Shown in pieces: positions 1 through 12,800 of a stretch of DNA of 64,000 bases (its first letter is position 1; every line of letters starts with the position of its first letter). Source of the stretch: Hemicentrotus pulcherrimus. Lineage: Eukaryota; Echinodermata; Echinoidea; Camarodonta; Strongylocentrotidae. Location of the stretch: assembly GCA_003118195.1 (NCBI GenBank), contig BEXV01000540.1:67267-131266 (forward strand), in the 5' to 3' direction. Both the position numbers and the translations under genes were made by a program. Under the pieces are notes generated by a model that worked only from the letters and a program-made list of their open reading frames with translations, was not told where the DNA came from and searched no databases.

Positions 1-1550
1 ATGGGGGGGGGGGGCTCAAGCCCCTCCCCGCCCCTCTAAAACGCTTACTGGTCCCTGCAAATTTTCAACAAATTTCAAATCAAAACTTAGTGTAATCTGC
101 TTATTTAGAAGAAAAAATCAGTTTGATCTTAATCTGATTGATAAAAAAAAATTAAAATGTCGATCGGAAATAGGCTGGAGAGTCGCGGAATGAACGCATC
201 TCCTACGAAGCCCAATTTCATAACCGATTAACAAACTTTGAAATATCCTCTAGTAAAACTTAGACTGCCTTCTTCCTCTTCTGGTAATCTTCATAGGGCT
301 ATCCAGCCTGTCACGAAAGAGAAATGTCTCCCACCCCCTATTGTATGATTCCAGACAGTTTTGTGAGCAGGCGATATACGAATATCTCAGTGACTGGTTC
401 ATTTTCGTCTTGTACCTTACAGTGCATGCTGGAAAATAGAGGAAGACAAAATAATGGCTTAATTCTCCTTTTTCAAAAGAATAATGACTAGTTTTGAAAA
501 ACCGCCTCTGCCTGCTTTTCCCCAATGCCCCATTTTGAAGCGGGATGGTGGTCGGGTACTCCCTGCCCCCATAACGTACGCCGTCCCAAACGTTACAACA
601 TTTTCGCTCACTCGTGGATGTCAAATTATGACGTGATGATATTGCAATTAAAAGTTCATTGGCTTAAGGTATTGATTGTATTGAAACGGGGCTCCAAGAG
701 GCTGCTCATCATACTTTATCAAATAAAGAAGGAATTTGGTAGGCCTATCTATTAAATAAAATGACCTTTCAGATTTAAATGGTGTTTTTTATACTCAACA
801 TCAATTTCCTTTATAAGGGATCGGCATGGTTTGTGCAGTGTATATTATTAAAGACGTTCTCCTTCCGCAATGCATCCCCCAATCAGTTACCGGTATGCCT
901 AACTTGCACCTACCGTGCATAGATATAATACTGTAATGAAAATCTAAATGTGAAAATAGCTTTGTTTACTGTATTTCAGCTGTAATTAGCCCCACATTAC
1001 TTATGTAAATAGTTGAACACAATAGTTATCACCTTGTACAAAGAACAAAGTTCAACAATATCAGGAATTGGACATAAAACGCTGGGATATTCATACATTT
1101 ATCTTTGAAACTGTAAAATAATCAATAACATTCCTTACTGATGTCATCTTCACTTGATATATGAAATATTACCCACGCTTCCATTAAAAATTAAACAATG
1201 TACAAAATGCGGTAGCAGGGGGTTCTGTAAAAAGTATTCATAACGACGCGACTCTCACTATTACTTTAATAAATGGAATTATTACCGTGTGCGTAATACA
1301 CGGAAGTGTACAAGCACCAACTGGGATAAAAGGAAGGAATCCGTCATTACCGTCGATCAATGTACATGTTTGATTTTTAAAAAGTTCGCCAAGCATAACT
1401 GTAATGGGTGACTCAACAAAATAGAAACTTTTAATATCGGTTGGAAACTTCGATATTCTTAAATTTACCCTTCATAATTATTTACATTTTGAAACAGGCG
1501 TAGGCCTATAATCTTACATTAGGGTATCGTTAGATAATGAATATGCCCCC

Positions 1551-1591
1551 CCCCCCTCTCTCTCTCTCTCTTCCTCTCTCTCCCTCTCTCA
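1551..1591. repeat. C run followed by CT microsatellite
   Basis: Poly-C then CTCTCTCT tract just before the fold-back element at 1631. Confidence 0.9.
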
Positions 1592-1630
1592 CCCTCACAT
1601 TTTACCTCGCCCAGCCCATTCTATTGTCTG

Positions 1631-1854
1631 ACACTATGAACATGACTGACAAAGAAAGCGGACAAAATATACAGTTCCTCATATAGACAAAGGAACATCC
1701 CTTCACTGCTATTATGTAAAAACAATATGTAGAACAGGTGTCACATGCATATTCACCTGTTCTGCACATTTTTACATAATAGCAGTGAAGGGATGTTCCT
1801 TTGTCTACCTGAGGAACTGTATATTTTGTCCGCTTTCTTTGTCTGTCATAGTGT
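1631..1854. repeat. Fold-back element, arms about 105 bp, 13-bp loop
   Basis: Left arm 1631-1740 is nearly the exact reverse complement of right arm 1754-1854, with loop 1741-1753. Differences are a few small indels (the left arm has an extra stretch near 1638-1645 and ATATAG versus AGGTAG). Outer ends read ACACTATGA. No ORF. Fits a MITE-like or hairpin-forming element. Confidence 0.85.
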
Positions 1855-2514
1855 GATCTGTATAACCAATTTCTCCCTCTATTGACAAGTCCAGAAAACA
1901 TGTTGAAAAATAAAACTCCGTCTGTATTCCAGTTTTGCGCTGGGTAGTCATCATTGCGTCATCACATATATTTATCGCTCACATGCATTGGAAAGCCAAA
2001 TAGTTCATTACCGTTACTGCAAAGTAGATACCCCGATAGCCGTTTTGATTTCCCTCAGCTAAGCAATGTGGATACTTTGGAAGTTTACAGGGAGAAAAGT
2101 TGATTCTCGCTCAAAAGATATGGGTTTGATCCCCATTGAAAGCTTCTACATAACATGCGCTATATGAAATTATACATTTCCAAAGAAGTTTGCACGTAAA
2201 GGTATGTATAATTTTGTGAAGGTATGTCATTTGTAAGGGTGTGTGATTTTTCACTTATTTTCTTGCATCATTTTCATAAGCAAAACAAATCGTGCATCTT
2301 GAGGCTTACTTCAGAAGTACAGGTAACTTTAATAACGTACATAAACTATGAGCCTCTGTATATCGGTGTCGCTAAAGGGTGGAATTGTGGCCCCGTGTAC
2401 ATGTTTAAGAAACCCTCGAACACCACTAACTCTCTTCCATTGATAATACTTCTAAAATTATTTATGGCTACCTTTCCTTATTCGTTCAATCAGTTAATGT
2501 TTTGTTCCTCCCTA

Positions 2515-2533
2515 TTGCTCTCTCTCCCTCTCC

Positions 2534-2565
<32 letters not shown>

Positions 2566-2600
2566 GTCTCTCCCCCTCTATCTCTCTCTCTTCCGTTCTC
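2515..2600. repeat. CT microsatellite, imperfect
   Basis: TCTCTCTC runs with CCT interruptions. Confidence 0.9.
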
Positions 2601-2759
2601 CCCGCTCTCTCACCCTCACTATATATTTTGCTCAGAACTCATACATTTGTGAATTTATAGAGAGCAGTTGCTTTTCCAGACTTATGTTCCCCCACAACCC
2701 TTGATTTTAAATTTTCGTTTCACTCCCCAGTCTTGCCATGCCTCATTCTCTGTAACCGT

Positions 2760-3010
2760 CCAATACCAACCAATCACTAACCAAACAACCAACTTTTTTA
2801 CTTGTTGTATCAATCAATCAATCAATCATTCATTCATTTATTCAAGCCAATTGATCATCGAGCAAACAACCAACCAACCAACCAATAAGTCAATCAATCA
2901 ATCAATAATTATTCATTCGAATCAACCGATCATCAAGCAAACAAGCTATCAACCGACCAATAAGTCAATCAATCAATCAATCAATCAATGATATCATTCA
3001 ATCAATCAGC
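2760..3010. repeat. TCAA/CCAA tetranucleotide tract
   Basis: Stretches of CAATCAATCAAT and ACCAACCAACCA with TCATTCATTCA variants; several small islands separated by near-identical spacer (AAGCAAACAA, AATAAGTCAATC). Confidence 0.85.
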
Positions 3011-6000
3011 CGAACAACCAACCACCGACAATCGAACATACACTCTTTCGACCAACCATTTCATCTCTAAGTCAAATAATCCTGGGCCCAAAAAAGAAGC
3101 CAACCAAAAATCCAGCCATCAACCAACTTATCAATCTAACATTCAACTCCACTCCATTCAACCACGTTGTAATCTGCTTTCTGCTAAATTCGGTATGATA
3201 TTTCACCGAGAGCTTTCGCCCAACGTCATCACGATACTATACACTTCAGTTCCACTCAGAAGCACTCATCGCCACCCAGTGCAATATCAAAATCTATAAC
3301 TTAGCATATTTAAAGAGGCATAATTCAAACGGCACATAGACCCTGTTCGATTCAGTACCAACTCAAAACATATTTATTTTTGTATTCGCTGTTGACAATG
3401 AAAGCATGAGTTTACAAAAGAGGAGAAATTAAGAGTTAAGATGAGGCTTCGTTTTACTTCAAGAAGTCATCACAAAAAAATAACGGTTTCATGTCGTTGC
3501 AATTCAGACACTAATAGTTCTTTTGGACGCATGTGTGGTAGAACAAAGTATTTTTCCTCATATAAGGTTTTTTTTTCTTCTCTGGCACACATCGGCACCT
3601 ACATTAGTGCATGATTAAAGCCCATGCCGCACACAATACTACCTAGATATGAGGAGGTTATATATATACACACACGGGTGGCTATCTTTAGCAGTAGCTC
3701 AATCGTGTTTTCCGCCTTTTTTGGAAATTTTGTAAGGAAAGAAAATGATAAGACATGAGCTCTAAAAATAGAGGGGCGTCTAAATAATTTTGTGAGGGGA
3801 CTAAAAATAGACAATGAGGGAACAATACTTTGACGATATGGAAAAGGAGAACAAAATTTGCTGCTAAAGACTAAGAGAGGAAATAGGTAAGGAAATGACT
3901 ATACTAGAAGGAAATTAGTATTGGTGCGCTATGCATGGCGCTCATTTCATGATCTCAAGATGCATTCAGAATCAGAGGATCGTGCCATTCGAATCATGCC
4001 AGTGATCAGACAGAAAAACATGATCTTTAAAAACGTCTCTTTCACTGAGTATGTATGGTTTTAATGAATGCCTGCTTTCTTTTCTCTTTTCCTTGACGTT
4101 TCATTGTTTCATTGATAGTTATCAACACTGTTATTATTACACGATAGAATAGTAAAAAATATATCACTTTCGGTTTCCATTTCATCAAGGTTTAGATACT
4201 TGAGCTTGACATGGGGAAATTATAGTATCGTCGGTGTTGATCCACTATTAAATCACAGCTGATTAGAAATTACTTGCTTGCTTCATTCAACATGACTGTG
4301 TGTATGGCTTCTATTCATACCTTATATGAATGACATGATGAATAATTCATGAGACAAGTCATTTGCATTGTATATCAGTATGTGTCGATTCCTCGACGCT
4401 GATTGGTCTGCACATTATAATGACTTGGCTTTGAGTGCAGCCAGTCTTTATATCTGGAAGGCTCCGACCTGACATCAGCCTATCAGAGGCAGAACTGGGC
4501 ACCATGCATTGTCCCCATCACACCAATAAGAAGCGCTTTCCTCCTGCACGTGACATTAACAAACAACTTTTCCTTTTTGGCGAAGTAGTTGTGAAAATAA
4601 AGTGTGAAATAAAAAAAATGAATGTATCACTCGCACACGTTAGGAAAAATACAGGTTCAGTCCACACATTCTCATTTCATTATTTTGCAATATTTTTCTC
4701 ATTGTTCAAATCAAATACGAGATTCATTATCACTCAATCTTAAATTTTATTTATAGCAATCCTTCCGGACTATCAGTAGCGAATCTAAGTTCATTAATAA
4801 AACTACATAGTTCTCATAATCATGATGATATACTTCAGTGTAAACTATAAATATGATGAAATAAATTAAACTTTCTCTAATGCACATGTAACAGGAACGC
4901 CAGGCTCCGTCGCCTCCGATTATTCTAGCTTTCAATAATTTATCAAAGTGCACAACAAAAAAGGACTCCTCCTCGAAAATATAAATACACATATATTTCT
5001 ACAAATTAAATAGATTTGATGACAAGACGCAAATGAATCGAATGCTCCTGTGTCTATAAGTATCTAAAAACGATGATGAAGTTACACAAATCAAGCTCCA
5101 TATCATTGGAGTGAGGAGAGCGAGCTAAAAAGCAAGCACATTTCTCCAGAATAGTTCATTCATTCACAAACAAATGAATCAATAGTCTTTTCCATAGATG
5201 AACAGAACATAACCATGCATGTCTATATGATTCACAAGCCTCAGTGAGAGAATCACAATTTTTTTCAAAACCACATATATGTTATAAAAAAAATCCCTTC
5301 CACCTTGCAAATTAAAAAAAAAAGACTGAATACACAACGCGAAAAATAGATGATGAAGTTTCTGTTGCTTAGTTACGATGAATGTGTTACTCTTTCTTGG
5401 CTTGGTGTTTGATTTCATGATTCAAGTCCCCTCTTAGAGATGGGGTGGAGACGTCCCCCCTTGCGGAAAATGCACTAAGTACTGAGCTACTCCTAGAGAC
5501 GCGCCGAAAAGAACTGTACGGATCGTAGCCACCCTATGACGTCATCGATGAGGAGAGAGGGAAAAAATAAAATAAAACAAATTAGTTCATGCCGAGTAGT
5601 AAATTCACACGAAGTGTCTAAAACGCAGATACACTCTAAACTACTATAACAAAAGGCATGCGTTTGTAGGGTTTTAAAAATGTCAATTGCCATCAAGAAA
5701 GTTCCGTCTTAAGTTGAAAATTAGTTTTTACTGTATTTCAGAAACTTGAAACACTGAATTCCAGGTTTTACTTTCCCAACTTCATGCATGAAAAAGATTG
5801 TAAACATTATTGACCGAGTCTGAAGTAACGGAGAACGCGGACATTAAAGAGAATCTCCATTAAAAAAAATCTTAAAGAATGAACTTGAGAAACTGTAAAA
5901 TCTGATCATGCAACAATGCACCAATGCAGCTACAAACTTCTACTCATAAGACTAATAATACAATTTTAAAAATTGGACTAATCAATGGGACACTATGTTT

Positions 6001-9000
6001 ATTCAAAGGTTCGAAACGTGGTTTACTTCAAATGTAAAACATGCCAAATCCTAACTTACTACGAGAAAACAAAATTCATGAACACGTCATACTGTTAGAC
6101 CTAATGCTTGTCCAAACTCGCTTCACCGGTCAATAATAATTATATTTATTATCTTTAAACAACAAGAAATCAAACACATACTCATTCTGATGAAATGATG
6201 GAAAAATAGAATGAATATGATAATCATAAATATTAGTTAACCATGGTCCCACCTTCTTTCTCATTTCTTCAAGAGTGAATAAAAATGTTCGCTGACAGGC
6301 ACTAACAGTTTAAAACTATAAACAACTGAATTTATGTGTGTTTCCTACGCTTTGTACATACAGTCATGTGGATAAATATTGGATATGCATAGATTCAACT
6401 GACTAAGATATAATATTGTATTATAGCAAGATAATTGTTAAATGCAGTAATAATGTGCAGTTCACGTGTTAAAACTATTATTGCTTCTGCAGTGCTGAAA
6501 AAGCTGCATGTGCTATAAATAGAATAATTGCTTTCTAGTTCCTAAAGAATACCAATACAGAGTTGTTGCTTTCTAGTTGTCAGTATATATATATCGTTCC
6601 TATTATTAGTGAAAGATATATAGAGGGAATACAGAAAGGTAGGAGAATTATCCCAGATGAAGACCCGTTTCCAACCAGTTAAGAAGGCTCATTTATCTGC
6701 GTGCCCTGAAAATCCTACATCCAAAACCATCATGTCCAAGTACGGCGCCACGGAGACGTAGCTCGCAAAGCCCTGCTACTGCACGTGATCTAGCCCCTCC
6801 TTTAAATACCAGTGACGTCATCTAAAATGGAACATTCTCGTCTCCTATGAATCCACAGTGATATTTTATTTATAAAATGTTTATTGTTTTCTCGTTAAAT
6901 GATTTTGGGAGAGAACTTGATCATTGGAATTCATTAAGGGAGCGTGATCCAATGTGCTCATGTCACGTGGTATCATAATGAGGCGCCATTTTTCTTTGCA
7001 CGTGTCTGTGAATAAGAGGGTTTTGCGAGCACACGCATCACGTATTACGAGCCACTCTCCCTACCATTGGAGATCTAAGATGCGGAGTAAGATGATGATC
7101 CAGCCATTTGTGAGCTCCTCGCTGAGCTACGAACGGTCTTAGAACCCGACTGGAGTGGCAGATGATGGTATGGACGATGGTCATCGAGTTTGGTTTTGTG
7201 ATTTGAAAAGTTGGAGGTTTTTCAAGTCGAATGCGCAAACATGCACAGGTAGTGTTGAAGAGATGAGAAGCATAAATGCATACAAATGGTAGAGGTGTTG
7301 TCAGAATTGGTGTGCGGGTGATTGGTATATGAAAAGGAACGAGAGAAGAAAGAAAAAAGGTACACATGTCAAAAACGTAGCTAGAGATGATGCAACAAGG
7401 GCCTTCACTGTCTAGATCTCCGTGCTCACCCCGATGACATCTGCATATCTCTGATAAGGCAACTCGGATTGTATGCTTTTTAAGAAATGAAATCCTTTCC
7501 GATCATATTAAAACAATGATCAGGTAAAATGATTAGTATGATAGTCTGAAGTGCCTGCATTTGCTAGAGTTTCTATTGGAATCTCCAGTAGACCATCAAC
7601 TTTTTCAGACATTATTTAGGTGGCGCGAAAATCAGAGATATGCAGACGAACTTCGACCCAGTCTGTCAAAGCAGTGGGTCAGGTGATGGTGATCACGTGA
7701 TGCATCCCATGTTTACCATGTGGAACCTAGAGTTGGGCTACAACGGTAGGCTTCTATTGCTTTGAGAACTTTGATGATTTCTGTGTGGGAGAAAAACATG
7801 AACATGTGCCAAAATAATTAGAGGCTATAAAGCGATAGAGAGAAACCAATAACCAATGAAAAGATATATATTTAACTAGGCACCTTGACGTCACAAAGAA
7901 ATGATTAAGCAACTAGTAGGGTTAGATATAAGTGGGCAGAGGAAATGACTATAAAAGCAAGAGTATAATTAAGAGGGTAAAGTGAAGTCAACATATAAGT
8001 AGTGAAATCATAAATATCGTGAGATAAATGTGACTGAAGGCGTATACTGGGTGAGGTTTTAATATAACATTGATTATAGTGAACTACTTAAGGGTAGAAG
8101 TGAATTGTTTTGCGCACTTCCCGAGTTAAGAATCGGAGCCCAATTGTGAGTTAGCCCGTGAAGCGCTAACGCGATCATCATCAAAGTGCGTATTAAAATC
8201 AATGAACTGCCCTAATGAGGACAGCGGTCAAACCTGGAATGAAACGAAATGGTGGTAAAATGGGACGAATTCAAGATGGGAAGGTCGAACCCAGCTGCAG
8301 GCGATACGGCTAGGGGATGGATGGAGAGAGATATAGTGGATATGGTATTTCACTGATATGTTATACTTACAGAATATCAGTCTAGAAACGGCAAGAAAAA
8401 GCACACTACATGAAAACACGATTTGAGTTCAAATGGTGACTAATTCACTTGAAACCCTGTTCATAATTAATTGAGGCGTGGAAAAGGACTTATTGAATTT
8501 GGAGGGCTGAGAGCAGATTGATCTAATTGTTTTTAAGTCAATGGCAATATTTTTTGTGTCAGATTATATCACCAAACCTCAAGTTAAAGTTGGTTATTTC
8601 TCAAAAGCAATCAAAGACATGGATAAGCTAACTGCAAAGAGATATCGACAGAAAATGTTAGTATGGGTTTTGTTTGAGAAAATTTCCCTCGTAGAATGTT
8701 GATGGGGATTTCTGAAAATAAATTTGACGAACAGAAAGAATCCAAATCAATTTACTCGGGTTTAAAAACTATATTATCGTTGCCTATGAGTTATTTACTG
8801 CAAGAGCATGTAATTTTCCAATGAAATTTGAATGATATCCACATCATTATTAAATAACAATTAGATACAATAGTAGGGGGATAAAGTAGAACAAAAATGG
8901 ATGTGTGTATGGATTAGAAAAATAAAAACAAAAGGTAAATTTTCTTCTAACTGGGGTTAGATTAAGGGGCAGATAATAATGATGGATAGAAACATATGAA

Positions 9001-9361
9001 AAAGATGATGAAAAATGAAATGAGGTGAAATATATCGGCAATTACGCACTTCTTGTTTGCAGTTGCTTTGGCAGGCTTCGTATGGGGTTCACCGTAAAAT
9101 TGACCTAGACGGATCATGGGCAACACATTTCCGGAAGTAATGCATATTGAGATGGGGTCTAATTTTCCGCTACAAAGTGGGTTATTTTCCCCTGGATTAG
9201 GATAGTTATGACCACGAACAAAAGGAAATTTGATTTGTTGGTTTGCAAAACAAACAGCAACCAAAAATAATAGAAAAGACAAAAATCGGTCATAAGGCAA
9301 AGCCGGTTTAAGGGCATCCCCGAGACCCCAATTATTTGAGTGAAAGTTTTAAAGTTGGCGG

Positions 9362-9601
9362 TTTAATGGTTCTCTGTTGGATATTTTGAAAGGAGAAGGA
9401 GGTGATGACGGGTAAAGAGAAGGGGATGCTCTTGACTCTTCAATGCCATTTGACTCTTTCAAAGAAACAAGAAGTGCACTCTTCCCCGCCAGCATTGTGG
9501 CTGGCGGCTCAGAGGTCTATCCACTAGGTTTAAGCCCAAGCAACGTCATTCAACGAGAAATGCGCAAGTACCGTGATAAAATGGCTGGATATGTTGGTGT
9601 G
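9362..9601 (-). other. Proximal 3' UTR with ATTAAA candidate poly(A) signal
   Basis: Sequence after the stop. The nearest poly(A)-like hexamer on this strand is ATTAAA at 9362-9367, 235 nt past the stop. Canonical AATAAA appears only much further on, twice near 6848-6885, so a 2.7-kb 3' UTR is the alternative. No other coding signal. Confidence 0.35.
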
Positions 9602-9865
9602 TTAATGGGAGTACGTCGGGGCCGACAGAGAAAACTCTTCAGCATCGCTATCAGAGTCAGCATTGCGGCCCAGAAACTCATCCAAATCTGAAAAATCTGA
9701 ATCAAGTAGTACCGAGGAAACGCGGGTCGATGTGGTGACTTGGCTGCGTTGCTTGGCTCGGTACTTGTTGACCTGTGACTCTGCAAGCTCTACACGCTCC
9801 TCGTAGTCTTCCAAGTCGCGCTGTGCGTTGCGGTACTTGGCCAGGTTCTGGTTTACGTTCTCCTC
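9602..9865 (-). CDS. Mhc: Myosin exon 36: end of rod, acidic tail, stop
   Basis: 264 nt including TAA at 9602-9604. Rod ends [20 protein letters not shown] 48-residue non-helical tail follows, with [35 protein letters not shown] and SLSAPTYSH. The S-D/E clusters fit casein-kinase-2-type sites. Vertebrate sarcomeric myosins stop shortly after the rod, so this tail is long for a striated type. Confidence 0.96.
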   Translation of the reverse strand, partial: EENVNQNLAKYRNAQRDLEDYEERVELAESQVNKYRAKQRSQVTTSTRVSSVLLDSDFSDLDEFLGRNADSDSDAEEFSLSAPTYSH

Positions 9866-12800
9866 CTGTAGAGTGGAGACACAAAGAAAGGGAATAGGTT
9901 TGTTAGTCCAGTGCTATCGCTTAGATCCGAGACATTGAACTTTGTGAGGTATCTGCATAAAATGTTTTGCGACATCAAATAGCTGTTTGCATGATTTTAC
10001 AGGGCAGTGTTCCTTTAACGACTGAACATCAACTCAGATCAGTTTTATACGCCTATTTGGGAGTTAATGCCATCCAATACAAAATATTGTACTTGAACAA
10101 CTACAAATTATCAAATGGCAATAGATGATTTTTACAATTTCTTCCAGTGCTGATGAATGACAATTTTTCAATCAAACACCGCAAATAAAATATTTTGAAG
10201 GTGTTCATAAGATGTGGAATGACTTACAGACTCCTCTAGTTGCCTCTTAAGTGTCTTGCATTTGATGGTGAGTTTGTCGCATGCTTCCTGGATGCGTTCT
10301 GTGATTTTGCGGTCCTCCTCGGACTGGAAGATGATTTCCTTGACGCGACGTTCCTGGCGACGGACGGCCTTCTCGGCGTCGGAGCGACGGCGTGCCTCCA
10401 TTTCCAATTCTCCCTCGAGGTCACGGAGCTGCAAGAATAAAAAGGGGGATAATTCCATATACAGTTCAAGAATGTATTCCAATATCAAACTGTCCTTTAG
10501 GGAACAGGTGACATATTGGTGATTTGAAAGTATTTAACACCCATGTTCGTTTTTACATTATTCCCGTGATGTGGAACGGAGCTGCGGAAGAGGTCTAATA
10601 AAAGGCTACTCACCCTGGCCTCGAGCTTCTCAATGGTGCGCCTTCCTCCCTTGAGTGCAGCAGCCTCAGCCTCATCGAGACGGACCTGCATATCCTTGAT
10701 CTGTACTTCCAGAGACTTGCGGAACTTCTCGATCTGGACGGAGTGTTCTTGCTCGGTACGGAGCTCATCAGCAAGACGAGTGGCCTTGGGTAGTGGAAAA
10801 AGAGACGGGTTTCGTTTTTAATGAATGAAATGAGCTGATTTTTTTTATGACGCAACATTTCTACAACACTAAACTGTGTGATATGAGCTGGCTCATTACG
10901 ATCTCTTTTGGAAAAAATGATCTGAGATTTCATGTTACTGGACACTAAAGCCTAGAAAAGGAAAGTGACGATGATGTCATTAAATGTGAACTGATTACCC
11001 TACTGAAAGGAAGATTTATTAAAAGAAAGCGCCATGAGCCCTCAGGAAAATATTATCAAAATATCAATCATTTGAATGAAACAGGAATAAAATGATGGCT
11101 CACATCAGCAATGGCCTTCTTGGCGTTGTCGTCGTTGTTGCGTGCTTCGTTGATGGCGTCTTCAAGCTCGGCAGTCAGGGTCTGGAGCTCAGCCTCGGCC
11201 TTGCGGCGTTGGTTGCTCAGAACGTGGTTCTGTGCAGATACTTCGGCCAGGCGGTCGTTGGCATCCTGGAGGTCTCCCTCGGCCAGTTTGCGGGAGCGCT
11301 CTGTCGTCTCGAGGGTGGAGCGGACCTCCTCGAGTTCCTGGATGAGCATCATGCTGCGGCGCTCGGTGATCTGGAGCTGGTCGCGCATGTCCTCACGGGC
11401 ACGGGTCTCTTCATCAACGGTGGCTTGGAGTTCCTTGACTTGCAGCTGGAGCTTCTTGATGGTCTTGATGGCTTCGGCACTGTTCCTGTTGGCATGGTCG
11501 AGCTGGATTTCCAAGTCGTTGACCTCGCCCTCGAGCTTCTTCTTTAGCCTCTGGGCATCGCTCTTGGCCTTGAGCTCAGCCTCGAGGCTAGCCTGCATGG
11601 ATTCCATTGCGCGTTCGTGGTTCTTGCTGTAAGGCAGTTAAATAAGATGAGTCGTAAACATCAGATAGAGATGACATCAAACTCGTGATGTTAAATATCA
11701 GAATACTAAAACACTAATACAATCAGCAATGTTAGGTCCAACGAGAATTATTATAGGTTGAACTGCCGTATATCAATAATTTCTTTTAAAACCAATTGAA
11801 ACCCATTTCAGAATTCGGCATCCTTATAAATTCTTAAGGATTTAATTTTTCCCATTATTTCAATTCTTTCAATTTCTAGGGTGGATGGTGCAACGTGAAT
11901 GATTGGTGACCTCTTTTTCGGCCAGCAAGAAATGTTCACATTTTGTCAGGAATCTTACCGGGTAATCTCGAATTCCTCATCCTTCTCAATGATGCGACGA
12001 TCGCACTCCTGCTTGACCTGTGTGATCTCAAGCTGAGCACGGATGACCTTGGCTTCCTCGGCTTCGAGGTGGGCTTCGGCCTCCTCCAATGCGACGCGGA
12101 GCTCATCCTTTTCGAGTTCGAGACGCTTGACGAGTTTCTGGAGCTCGTGGCAGTTCTTGCCACCCTCTCCGAGCTGATCGGTAAGGTCCTGGATCTCATC
12201 TGAAGAAATGGAAAAGAACAAGAGAACCAGCCTTGCAAGTTTAAAACTGATGTTCTACCCAAGAGACAAGCTTCGTCAACATATTGAGTGAGGGATGATT
12301 TAGCAGGTAATAGAGTAATTCAGTGATTTGGAACGTGAGAAACTAATACAATATTATAAAACGTCAGTAATGAGTTCATTTGCTTACAGGGAATAAAAGC
12401 TAATATCGCTACCTGTAACACCAACTTCCTACGACGGAAACAACATTTGAATTCAACGATTTTTTTTTATTTAAATCGGAAATATTACAGTTTTCACTCG
12501 AGGCGAGTGCTGATAAGCAACAGAAGCTCCACAGGTTATCTTAGAAGTCTTAGTAGAGGTTAACACATGATTTGAGTGCAACGACACTGACCCTGAAGGG
12601 ATTTGTTGTCACGGCGGACGTTGCCGATGACCTCAAGGCTTTCCTCGTATGAGTTCTTGACCTTGAAGAGCTCGGTGCTGTATGTACGGGCCTCGCGCTG
12701 GGACATGTCAAGCTCGACAGCCAGAGACTCGCACTTATCCTTCCATACGGCAAGGTCCTTGTCGAAGTTGCGCTGCTTCTTCTCGAGTGTGGAGCACAGC

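Larger units (their letters stand above)
1..9361. other. Downstream flank, no gene recognised
   Basis: AT-rich sequence with a G run at the very start, the fold-back element at 1631-1854, CT and TCAA tracts, and scattered short frames without domain, codon bias or splice context. A TTTAAATA plus TGACGTCA pair near 6803-6820 resembles a small promoter but has no gene behind it. Two AATAAA on the minus strand near 6848-6885 may end a long myosin 3' UTR. Confidence 0.5.

Noticed and set aside
2110..2160. GGGTTTGATCCCC, considered as a Pol III B-box
   Set aside because: No matching A-box or stems upstream.
2224..3299. Three plus-strand frames over 100 codons
   Set aside because: Driven by the CT and TCAA repeats.
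5401..5545. Region with AGTAGCTCAGTAC and ATTCAAGTCCC, considered as a tRNA-type SINE
   Set aside because: Putative A and B boxes lie on opposite strands and no cloverleaf forms.
6790..6830. TTTAAATA and TGACGTCA, considered as a promoter of a plus-strand gene
   Set aside because: No coding exon or splice signals follow within several kilobases.
8962..9300. 112-codon minus-strand frame with a hydrophobic start, at first like a signal peptide
   Set aside because: The apparent first codon is TTG, not ATG, no acceptor is present, and it lies in the 3' UTR or flank. Recorded only because of its hydrophobic start.
11092..11632. Plus-strand frames of 151 and 173 codons
   Set aside because: Antisense shadows of the long LMM exon; C/G-ending coiled-coil codons leave few stops on the opposite strand.
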